From NCBI GenBank assembly GCA_937864935.1, contig CALMDN010000140.1, positions 1-5,131 on the forward strand: a stretch of DNA of 5,131 nt, given 5' to 3'. Positions 1 through 5,131 of this stretch are shown here, piece by piece (positions within the stretch are counted from its first letter, which is position 1; each line of letters begins with the position of its first letter). The translations under genes and the position numbers were made by a program. Origin of the DNA: an uncultured Bacteroidales bacterium. GTDB taxonomy: Bacteria > Bacteroidota > Bacteroidia > Bacteroidales > Lentimicrobiaceae. Below the pieces are notes generated by a model. It was not told where the DNA came from, did no database searches, and worked only from the letters and a program-made list of their open reading frames with translations.

Positions 1-429
1 AAGGACCCGAAGGCGCTCCGCTTTTCCGTCGACGCGCTGGCCCGGAAATTCAGCGACAGGCTTTCGGTTCAGCTTACCCCAACCTTTGTACATAAAAACC
101 TTGTCAAAGCCTCTTCCGACAACAACGACACTTATGCAATCGGAACTGCCGGAAGGTTCAAAATCACCAAACGTCTGAGCGTCAACGCCGAATATTTTTA
201 TGTTTTACCCGGAAGCGTGGCAGATGAGTATGAAAACCCGCTGTCGGTGGGTGTGGATATTGAAACCGGAGGACATGTATTTCAGCTGCATTTCTCCAAT
301 GCCCAGCCGATGTTTGAGCGTGCCTTCCTTACCGAAACCAAAGGAAAATGGACAAACGGCGATATCTATTTCGGGTTTAACATCAGCCGGGTTTTCACCA
401 TCAGAAAACCGGCCCTGCCGGCTGAATAG
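1..429 (+). CDS. DUF5777-family outer-membrane beta-barrel protein, 3' part
   Basis: The reading frame is open from base 1 to the TAG at 427-429, giving 142 C-terminal residues; the start lies outside the window. The residues show alternating beta strands typical of an outer-membrane barrel. The stretch at residues 90-109 (GGHVFQLHFSN followed by an FERAF-like turn), then the T-E-T turn at 111-113 and the closing strand GDIYFGFNISRVF at 120-132, match what I recall of the Bacteroidetes DUF5777 barrel family. The final strand is followed by only ten residues (TIRKPALPAE), so the C terminus is intact. Function of the family is unknown; members are often found near YceI-like and cytochrome c genes, but no such neighbour is visible here. 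An ATG-less GTG inside the frame at 217 is not a real start because the homologous sequence continues upstream. The family call is from recognition of motifs, not a search. Confidence 0.85.
   Translation, partial: KDPKALRFSVDALARKFSDRLSVQLTPTFVHKNLVKASSDNNDTYAIGTAGRFKITKRLSVNAEYFYVLPGSVADEYENPLSVGVDIETGGHVFQLHFSNAQPMFERAFLTETKGKWTNGDIYFGFNISRVFTIRKPALPAE
383..425 (+). other. Nested inverted repeats at the 3' end of the barrel gene
   Basis: Bases 386-396 (GCCGG, G, TTTTC) pair with 404-413 (GAAAA, CCGGC) across a 7-base loop, giving ten pairs with one bulged G at 391. The outer arm TCAGCCGG (383-390) also pairs perfectly with CCGGCTGA (418-425), and CCGGC at 409-413 can pair with GCCGG at 417-421. 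These pairings exclude one another. They lie inside the last codons and just before the TAG. No T-run follows, so it is not a classic intrinsic terminator; it may stabilise the mRNA end or assist termination, or be a by-product of codon choice. Confidence 0.4.
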
Positions 430-472
430 TACCCTGCCCTTACTACTTGCCACAACGGAGCGGGCATCAGGA

Positions 473-487
473 TAATTTGTACCTTTC
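473..487 (+). promoter_or_regulatory. Possible Bacteroidetes-type -7 element for the rhomboid gene
   Basis: The 88 bases between the barrel gene and the rhomboid ATG contain TAATTTG (473-479) directly followed by TACCTTTC (480-487). Both are near matches to the Bacteroidetes sigma-ABfr -7 consensus TAnnTTTG: the first is one base short, the second ends in C. A TTG at 447-449 lies 23 bases before TAATTTG, slightly beyond the usual -33 spacing. A transcript starting near 486-494 would leave a leader of about 24-32 bases to the ATG at 518. Imperfect matches, so this is tentative. Confidence 0.3.
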
Positions 488-517
488 GCCTCCATTGTGA
501 ACCGTAAGACTTCGCTT

Positions 518-1231
518 ATGCAGGATGAAAAAAAACGGCTTTCCAACGCCCTGGTCTTGTCATTTATTCTGATTGCATTGCCCTGGCTCGTCAAAGTGGC
601 TGAAATCTCATTTTCTGTCTCGTTTGCCCGCTTCGGTGTACTTCCCCTCAAAACCGCCGGGCTTCCCGGTATCCTGTTTTCGCCGCTGATTCACGGCGAT
701 CTTGCCCATCTGTCAGCCAATTCAGCCCCGCTGTTTCTGCTTGCCGCGGCTCTTTTCTATTTCTACCGGAAATATTCTTTTCAGATTCTCGCCACCTCGT
801 GGCTGCTGACCGGTGTGTTTGTCTGGCTCTTTGCCCGGGGCAACAGTTATCACATCGGGGCCAGCGGCGTGGTGTATGCCCTGGCAACTTTCCATTTCGT
901 GAGTGGCATCATCCGCCGTGAACCACGACTGATGGCTTTCAGTCTGCTGGTGACCTTCCTGTATGGGAGCCTTGTCTGGGGTATTTTTCCAGAGTTTTTC
1001 CCCGAAAAGAACATTTCATGGGAATCGCACCTCATGGGAATTGTAACCGGCCTGATTCTCGCCTACGCCTTCAGAAACAACGGACCTCAGGCAAAGAGAT
1101 ACGAATGGCCCGAGGATGAAGATGATGATGCAGGAGATGAACTACCCTGGAACCAACCCGAACAAACGGAAAAAGTCAGGGGAGAAAATGAACAGCAGTC
1201 GGGCAGCACAACACGGGAAACGACCTCCTGA
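518..1231 (+). CDS. Rhomboid family intramembrane serine protease
   Basis: A 237-residue polytopic membrane protein of the rhomboid family (PF01694 type), which cleaves transmembrane helices of substrate proteins inside the inner membrane. The catalytic serine is Ser116 in HIGASGVVYAL and the partner histidine is His171 in SWESHLMG. The accessory H-D-x-x-H-L-x-x-N pattern of the second core helix is present (His59, His64, Asn68), so the enzyme looks active. About six hydrophobic helices span residues 10-185, followed by a hydrophilic, acidic tail of about 50 residues with an EDEDDD run near 201-206. The frame also allows a GTG start at 497, seven codons earlier. I prefer the ATG at 518 because MQDEKKRL just before the first helix resembles how family members begin and because the promoter-like motif sits close to the GTG. 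The gene converges on the TPR gene with 14 bases between stops. Substrate unknown. Confidence 0.93.
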   Translation: MQDEKKRLSNALVLSFILIALPWLVKVAEISFSVSFARFGVLPLKTAGLPGILFSPLIHGDLAHLSANSAPLFLLAAALFYFYRKYSFQILATSWLLTGVFVWLFARGNSYHIGASGVVYALATFHFVSGIIRREPRLMAFSLLVTFLYGSLVWGIFPEFFPEKNISWESHLMGIVTGLILAYAFRNNGPQAKRYEWPEDEDDDAGDELPWNQPEQTEKVRGENEQQSGSTTRETTS

Positions 1232-1245
1232 TTAAAGCTCCTGCG

Positions 1246-2577
1246 TCAGGACATTTTCCTGAAATAAAATGTAAAAACAGCCGAAAGCAAAGCCAACAGT
1301 ATCAATGAACCGACAAACAACAGCGGAATCAGGCGGGTTGCGGGTTTCACCGGGATTGGCAGTCCGGCATTGTTTGCACCCGGATCTTCCGGAGAGGTTG
1401 CTGCAAAACTGAAACTTCTCCGGTGAAGAAGGTATTGATCTATGCTGTCGAACTGCTGCCTGACTCCGAAAATCTTCAACAGATTGGCTATCATTACGGG
1501 AAGGTAAGAGTCCAGTTTCAGGGCATCAGCGGTTGCCATGGCCTTTCTCAGGTATGCTTCTGCCCCGTTGTAATCGCCCTGACGGATCAGCAGTTCAGCA
1601 ACCGAATTCTGGGTGATGGCCATGGAGCGGCTGTCGTTCAGCTGCTGACTCAGCTTCAGCGACCGATAATGAAATTCGAGTGATTTATCATACGCATTTT
1701 CAATCGCGTACATCTTACCGAGGTTGTCGAGGGTTGTGGCCATCCCGGCAAGGTCGCCAAGGTCGTCGCGGATAACAAGGGCTTTGTTAAAATGATCCAG
1801 GGCCCTGCGGTGGTCTCCGGCGTTGCTGAAAGCCACCCCCATATCGTTCAGGCAATACCCCAGGCTGTAGTAATCCCCGCGGGATTCGGCGAGAAACCTT
1901 GCTTCTGCAAGATGAAACAAGGCTGAGTCAGACATCCGCCGGTCGTTGCAGACCGATGCCAGGTTGATCCTTGAATCTATAATGCCGGAAGTATCGTTCA
2001 ACGATTTTGCAATCCGGAGCACCCGGGTGAACAGCCCGCCTGCCTTTCGGTGCTCGCCGCGGTAAAGGCTGATGGTACCCAGGTTGATCATGCCGCTGCA
2101 GGCTCCGGCTGTATCTCCCAGCCTCAGTTTTATTTTTACCGATCGCTCAAAAGATGCGATGGCCTCATCGTACCTGCCCGATTCCTGTTGAATTACCCCA
2201 AGGTTGTTCAGGCAGGCAGCAATGCCTTTCTCATCCTTCAGTTCCTGATAAAGGACAAGAGAATGCTCAAAATGGCTTCGGGCCGTATCTACAGCGCCCA
2301 TCATAAAGTAAACCACCCCCAGATACCTTTCAACCCTGGCAACCGAGGGCTTGTGCCCGGCTTTTTGTGCCCGGGCAAGTGCTTGCGCGGCAATGTCTGC
2401 AGCCTTAGCCGGATCGGTGTTCTTAAACGCATCTGCCTTTTCCACCCAGGCCTCTACCAGGGGCAATACCTGAGGGGAAGCCGGCAATGCCAGCACCAGT
2501 AAAAGAAAGACCAATGCCGGAAACCTTTGGTTGCGAATGTTCCAGTAACCAGGTCCGGAAACAGGTTTGCGTTTCAT
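1246..2577 (-). CDS. Secreted TPR-repeat protein with C-terminal membrane anchor, no output domain
   Basis: A 443-residue protein. Residues 19-35 form a hydrophobic signal-like segment ending in ALPASPQ. Seven tetratricopeptide units begin at residues 83, 123, 163, 203, 243, 283 and 323, exactly 40 residues apart, with typical L-N-N-L-G and Y-D-E-A-I-x-x-F positions and a recurrent LGD or LND linker; a degenerate eighth unit precedes them at about 43. This 40-residue spacing is the TPR_12-like form. After a linker of about 35 residues comes one transmembrane helix (416-438) and then only RKMS before the stop. In Bacteroidetes, proteins with this arrangement usually continue into a histidine kinase or LuxR-type domain; none is present here and none follows downstream, where the rhomboid gene lies on the other strand. 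The ATG is 3 bases after the HhH gene's stop, so the two are surely co-transcribed. TPRs bind proteins; partner and role unknown. Confidence 0.9.
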   Translation of the reverse strand: MKRKPVSGPGYWNIRNQRFPALVFLLLVLALPASPQVLPLVEAWVEKADAFKNTDPAKAADIAAQALARAQKAGHKPSVARVERYLGVVYFMMGAVDTARSHFEHSLVLYQELKDEKGIAACLNNLGVIQQESGRYDEAIASFERSVKIKLRLGDTAGACSGMINLGTISLYRGEHRKAGGLFTRVLRIAKSLNDTSGIIDSRINLASVCNDRRMSDSALFHLAEARFLAESRGDYYSLGYCLNDMGVAFSNAGDHRRALDHFNKALVIRDDLGDLAGMATTLDNLGKMYAIENAYDKSLEFHYRSLKLSQQLNDSRSMAITQNSVAELLIRQGDYNGAEAYLRKAMATADALKLDSYLPVMIANLLKIFGVRQQFDSIDQYLLHRRSFSFAATSPEDPGANNAGLPIPVKPATRLIPLLFVGSLILLALLSAVFTFYFRKMS

Positions 2578-2580
2578 GCT

Positions 2581-3519
2581 TTAAGGTGTTTGATCCACAG
2601 ATATATAGGGCCTGAGTTTTCTGAAAAGGGCATCATAAATCAGGGGGATTTCCTTCAACTCATCGGGTGAAGTGTAGGCCCCCTTTCTGACCCTGCGGTC
2701 GACGATGGCTTTGGCAATGTAATAATCTATGTAAGGATGCTTTCTCAACTCATTCACAGACAATGCGTTGATCTCAATTTTCCGGATAAGGTCCGCATCG
2801 GCAAACACACCCTCCCTGATCTGCCTGTACCGGCTACTGTCGATGCCCGAAACCTCCATCAATTGCTCCGGGTTTACAAATCCACCCATCTTCTCACGGT
2901 ATCTGAGGATGCGCCGCGCGGTTGCCGGGCCTATTCCGTAAGCCTTCACGAGTTCTGCCGAATCGGCACTGTTAAGCTCTACCTGATACTTCTGATAGGG
3001 TTTACCAGGCAGAGGAGTCCGTGTATCCTTACCGGAATTGCCGTGTTCCGCAGCCGGTGCTGCCTCTTCAATCTGCACAAAGGGCTCAAGCAGGCGGTAA
3101 GTCTCATCCGTAACAACAAAGAGTTTCTTCAGGTCTTCCTTTTCCCTGAATCTGCCGCCTTTATTGCGGTATTTCAGAATGCCTTCAGCCTGCTTTTCAG
3201 TGAAACCCAGTCTTTGCCATCCTTTCACATCAAGGGTATTCGGGTCAAACCTGAAAGGGGTGATTCTGCGACGGGAAGCTTCTTTGTCAGGATCGGTAAA
3301 ATCAAATCCGCCGGCAGCCACCCGGGTGAAAGCCTCTTCCTGCTTCATAAAAAGGGATAACTGCTCTTCGAAAGCAGGATCCTCAATCACAACGGGTTCT
3401 CTGAACTGTCTGTAAACGGAGGGCAGCAGAATCAGGCAAAGAATGAGCAGGAGAATCACCAGTATGGCAACCCTCTCAGATTTACTGTAAGAGAAATACT
3501 CATGCAGCCGCTGATTCAA
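2581..3519 (-). CDS. Membrane-anchored helix-hairpin-helix (ComEA-like) protein
   Basis: A 312-residue protein with a short basic N terminus, one transmembrane helix at about 17-36, and three helix-hairpin-helix units at about 88-150, 180-237 and 248-306. The middle unit is canonical (GIGPATARRILRYRE, residues 195-209); the first (LGFTEKQAEGILKYR) and third (IDYYIAKAIVDRR) have diverged hairpin glycines. Such units bind DNA backbone non-specifically in ComEA, and the family is widespread in Bacteroidetes, generally annotated only as HhH-domain protein. Positive residues before the helix suggest the HhH part faces the periplasm. The start is a TTG at 3519; an in-frame TGA lies seven codons upstream and no ATG or GTG is available between it and the conserved YFSYSKSE segment, so TTG is the best choice. 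It is first in an operon with the TPR gene. A role in DNA uptake is possible by analogy but not shown, since no other competence gene is visible. Confidence 0.9.
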   Translation of the reverse strand: MNQRLHEYFSYSKSERVAILVILLLILCLILLPSVYRQFREPVVIEDPAFEEQLSLFMKQEEAFTRVAAGGFDFTDPDKEASRRRITPFRFDPNTLDVKGWQRLGFTEKQAEGILKYRNKGGRFREKEDLKKLFVVTDETYRLLEPFVQIEEAAPAAEHGNSGKDTRTPLPGKPYQKYQVELNSADSAELVKAYGIGPATARRILRYREKMGGFVNPEQLMEVSGIDSSRYRQIREGVFADADLIRKIEINALSVNELRKHPYIDYYIAKAIVDRRVRKGAYTSPDELKEIPLIYDALFRKLRPYISVDQTP

Positions 3520-3670
3520 CGCTCTGACCAGATTTATTCAATGATAAATATGCACAATGATCCACACCGTGGAAAATATATAATAGATAAAATGTTGTTA
3601 ATCAATATAATAATTCAAATGATCCGGATATTCAGAAATATAAAACGGTATAAATCCGCACAAACCGGAT
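3520..3670. other. AT-rich intergenic spacer with short repeats
   Basis: This spacer separates the HhH-TPR unit from the symporter unit, both on the minus strand. It contains two exact copies of AATGATCC (3556-3563 and 3618-3625) and a partial copy (AATGAT, 3540-3545). It also has a dyad TCCAC-ACC-GTGGA (3561-3573) and an 8-base palindrome ATCCGGAT (3622-3629) overlapping the second AATGATCC. I see no small gene or structured RNA in it. The repeats flank the predicted promoter and could be operator sites, although repeats this short also arise by chance in AT-rich DNA. Confidence 0.5.
3573..3605 (-). promoter_or_regulatory. Possible promoter of the HhH-TPR operon
   Basis: On the minus strand, TTG (3605-3603) is followed after 22 bases by TATATTTT (3580-3573), close to the Bacteroidetes -33/-7 pattern TTTG, 19-21 bases, TAnnTTTG, with the last G replaced by T. 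Transcription would begin near 3566, giving a leader of about 45 bases before the TTG start at 3519. The dyad at 3561-3573 would overlap the predicted start site, as an operator might. The region is AT-rich, so chance matches are likely. Confidence 0.3.
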
Positions 3671-3673
3671 TTA
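3651..3673 (-). terminator. Hairpin at the end of the symporter/small-subunit unit
   Basis: TAAATCCG (3651-3658) and CGGATTTA (3666-3673) form a perfect 8-base stem with a 7-base loop. On the minus strand the stem begins with the TAA stop codon of the small-subunit gene and is followed by TACCGTTTTATATTT, which is T-rich but interrupted. Its position exactly at the gene end favours a transcription terminator; the weak T-run keeps confidence moderate. Confidence 0.4.
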
Positions 3674-3814
3674 CCGGATAACATCATCGTTTTCGGAGAA
3701 GGAATCTGGCTCCGGTTTCGGCTTGATGGTCAATACCTTATAGAAAAACCATCCGGTAAGTAAGGTTACAATAACCTCAACGCTTACCATCATAATGAGT
3801 GCCGGTGTATTCAT
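3671..3814 (-). CDS. Small one-helix protein, probable MetS-like NSS transporter small subunit
   Basis: A 47-residue protein read from ATG at 3814 to TAA at 3671. Its ATG overlaps the symporter's TGA as ATGA, so the two are translationally coupled. GGGAG, 9 bases before the ATG inside the symporter's last codons, may serve as a ribosome binding site. Residues 4-28 (from PALIMMVSVEVIV to TGWFFYKVL) form one transmembrane helix, and the rest (KPKPEPDSF and an acidic SENDDVIR end) is a short hydrophilic tail. In Corynebacterium, MetS is a small essential subunit beside the NSS methionine transporter MetP, and similarly placed small membrane proteins accompany bacterial NSS genes. The position and the P-A-L-I-M-M start support that kinship, but the sequence is too short to prove it. 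The gene is easily missed by gene callers because of its size. Confidence 0.8.
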   Translation of the reverse strand: MNTPALIMMVSVEVIVTLLTGWFFYKVLTIKPKPEPDSFSENDDVIR

Positions 3815-5131
3815 CTTCTGATTCTCCCTTCTCTTTTTCGTTTATTCCATGCAATATAAACAAGCAGTGAAATTAATAAAAATACACTCAGCAGCAGCAG
3901 TCGTGCCATATCGAGGTAGAACACCCGGTTGACAACGCCGCCTGTGTAGACTGCCTGTCCGGCCATGACAACGTCATTTTTCTCCACCACAAGCTGATGT
4001 TTATATGGTTCGTACTGATAAACCGTGCTCTTCAGCTGCCCTTTGCTGTCAACGGCAGAGGTTCTGATAAAATGTTTGTTCCCGGTCCGGTAAACCGAAT
4101 CAACCACTCCGGATGCTTCAGCATAGAATGAATTGGAAAACCAATCGGTGTTGGGGCCCAGGCCTTTATGCTGCAGCTGTCCGATGATGCTTTCGTTGTG
4201 CAGTTTCCAGCCCCTGAAACTGAGTTGCGACCAGTCGTCGTTCACCGGTCTTAGCAGTGCTCCGAAGAAGACCAGCAACAGCGCAACCGGGGTGATGTAT
4301 TTGATGACAAACCTGTAAAACAGCGGTACCTTGATATCGGCTCCGCTGGTGATCTCGCGCCAGCCCTTTTTCATGCCGAAAATCCAGGCAAACAGGATGG
4401 ACTCAAGCAGTGCGAAAACCACCAGCGAGATGGTCCCGGCCCAGTAATCATATTCGTCGAATACCCCCTGCGAAAAGAAAAAGATGGTTGGCAGGCCAAG
4501 CAACATCACAACAATGCCGAAGGCAACAGCCGATTTTTTGCGCGTCCATTTGAACTCATCCATCATAAAGCCCATGCCCGGCGTTCCCATGGCCAGGGAG
4601 GAGGTAATCCCGGCGAAAAAAAGCAGACCAAAGAAAGCGGTTCCGGCAACAGCAGAAAGTACCGGGCCCCATTGTTCAAACAGATACGGCATGGTGCGGA
4701 ATCCCAGGCCCAGTCCGCCGATGTTGGTGAGTTCAACCACCTTGTCAATGCCAAGATAGCCGATCGCGATGGGTATAATGATGGCACTACCCAGTACAAT
4801 CTCGACAAATTCGTTCATCCAGCCGGCCGACATGGCGTTCAGGGCTACATCATCTTTCTTCTTCAGGTAGGAAGCATAACACTGTATCGACCCCATTCCC
4901 ACGCTCAGGGTGAAGAAAATCTGTCCGGCTGCAGCCAGCCATACTTTCGGATTGGCCAGGGAGGTGAAGTCGGGAGTCCAGAGAAAATTCAATCCCACGG
5001 TGCCATCGTTTATGGCTCCGTTGTGTCCGGCCTTCAGGGTGATTCCCTTTACAGCCAGAAAAATTCCGAATACTATCAGCAGTGGTACACCAATCTTCGC
5101 AACTTTTTCAATCCCTGAACTGATACCCCGG
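3811..5131 (-). CDS. Sodium-dependent transporter of the NSS/SNF family, 5' end outside window
   Basis: The frame is open to the window edge, so 439 C-terminal residues are seen (numbered here from the first full codon at 5130). A GTG at 4998 is not the start: RGISSGIEKV and the helix after it, upstream, are NSS helix 5. The visible part spans helices 5 to 12 of the LeuT fold. Helix 6 has GQIFFTLSVGMG (70-80), helix 7 has Asn106 in WMNEFVE, and helix 8 has AGITSS (173-178). By alignment to LeuT, Thr74 and Asn106 match Na1 ligands, and Ala173, Thr176 and Ser177 match Na2 ligands. Glu110 matches LeuT Glu290, the chloride-replacing residue, so transport is probably chloride-independent. The substrate is likely an amino acid, but cannot be named. 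About 110 residues (294-405) separate helices 11 and 12, far more than in LeuT, and should lie in the periplasm. The gene overlaps the small-subunit gene downstream. Confidence 0.95.
   Translation of the reverse strand, partial: RGISSGIEKVAKIGVPLLIVFGIFLAVKGITLKAGHNGAINDGTVGLNFLWTPDFTSLANPKVWLAAAGQIFFTLSVGMGSIQCYASYLKKKDDVALNAMSAGWMNEFVEIVLGSAIIIPIAIGYLGIDKVVELTNIGGLGLGFRTMPYLFEQWGPVLSAVAGTAFFGLLFFAGITSSLAMGTPGMGFMMDEFKWTRKKSAVAFGIVVMLLGLPTIFFFSQGVFDEYDYWAGTISLVVFALLESILFAWIFGMKKGWREITSGADIKVPLFYRFVIKYITPVALLLVFFGALLRPVNDDWSQLSFRGWKLHNESIIGQLQHKGLGPNTDWFSNSFYAEASGVVDSVYRTGNKHFIRTSAVDSKGQLKSTVYQYEPYKHQLVVEKNDVVMAGQAVYTGGVVNRVFYLDMARLLLLSVFLLISLLVYIAWNKRKREGRIRR

Noticed and set aside
497..517. 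GTG at 497 as the rhomboid start
   Set aside because: It is possible, but it lies only about 10 bases after the promoter-like motif, and the ATG at 518 gives a start more like other family members. It adds only seven residues, so the point is not settled.
205..651. Minus-strand open frame across the barrel gene end and rhomboid start
   Set aside because: It crosses two well-supported plus-strand genes, and its product shows no domain, signal or compositional feature of a real protein.
1246..1262. Dyad TCAGGA-CATTT-TCCTGA between the converging genes as a terminator
   Set aside because: The stem has only six pairs, lies inside the last codons of the TPR gene, and no T-run follows it on either strand.
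1330..2450. TPR repeats as a DNA-level tandem repeat
   Set aside because: The 40-residue period is clear in protein but the units differ in nucleotide sequence, so this is an old protein repeat and not a recent DNA duplication.
2050..2502. Plus-strand open frame of 150 codons opposite the TPR gene
   Set aside because: The opposite strand carries regular 40-residue TPR units; this frame is a shadow of that repeat-rich coding sequence.
3811..4998. GTG at 4998 as the start of the symporter
   Set aside because: The frame stays open to base 5131 and encodes recognisable NSS helix 5 sequence upstream, so the gene is simply cut by the window edge.
4672..5118. Plus-strand open frame of 148 codons within the symporter gene
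   Set aside because: It is the complement of conserved NSS helices, and its translation has no recognisable features.

Overview
The window most likely comes from the chromosome of a Bacteroidota bacterium (Bacteroidales-like or a related anaerobic lineage). The evidence is a DUF5777-type outer-membrane barrel, a Bacteroidetes-style rhomboid with its HIGASG motif, a membrane-anchored protein with three helix-hairpin-helix units, a large TPR protein of the kind that usually forms a sensor's periplasmic half, and a sodium symporter followed by a tiny one-helix protein. Most starts lack a clear Shine-Dalgarno, which also fits the phylum. I cannot name a species. No mobile element, CRISPR array, tRNA or rRNA is visible.

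Layout, left to right. Bases 1-429 (+) hold the 3' end of the beta-barrel gene, which ends in a strong nested hairpin. Bases 518-1231 (+) encode an apparently active rhomboid protease with an acidic tail. It converges, with a 14-base gap, on a minus-strand pair read right to left: an HhH (ComEA-like) membrane protein (3519-2581, TTG start) and, 3 bases later, a secreted/tail-anchored TPR protein (2577-1246). An AT-rich 150-base spacer (3520-3670) holds the likely promoter of that pair, several short repeats, and the end of the next unit upstream. Bases 3671-5131 (-) carry the 3' part of an NSS/SNF sodium symporter, cut by the window edge. A 47-residue membrane peptide gene overlaps its stop codon by ATGA and is probably a MetS-like small subunit.

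The symporter and small peptide should form one transport system: LeuT-like Na1 and Na2 residues are intact and the chloride-site position is Glu, suggesting chloride-independent Na+-coupled uptake of an amino acid or similar substrate. The HhH and TPR proteins are translationally close and both predicted to face the periplasm, so they may act together, but their role is unknown. The rhomboid and the barrel look like independent units. The least ordinary items are the small overlapping gene, the roughly 110-residue periplasmic insertion in the symporter, and the TPR protein that stops just after its transmembrane helix, where relatives carry a signalling domain.
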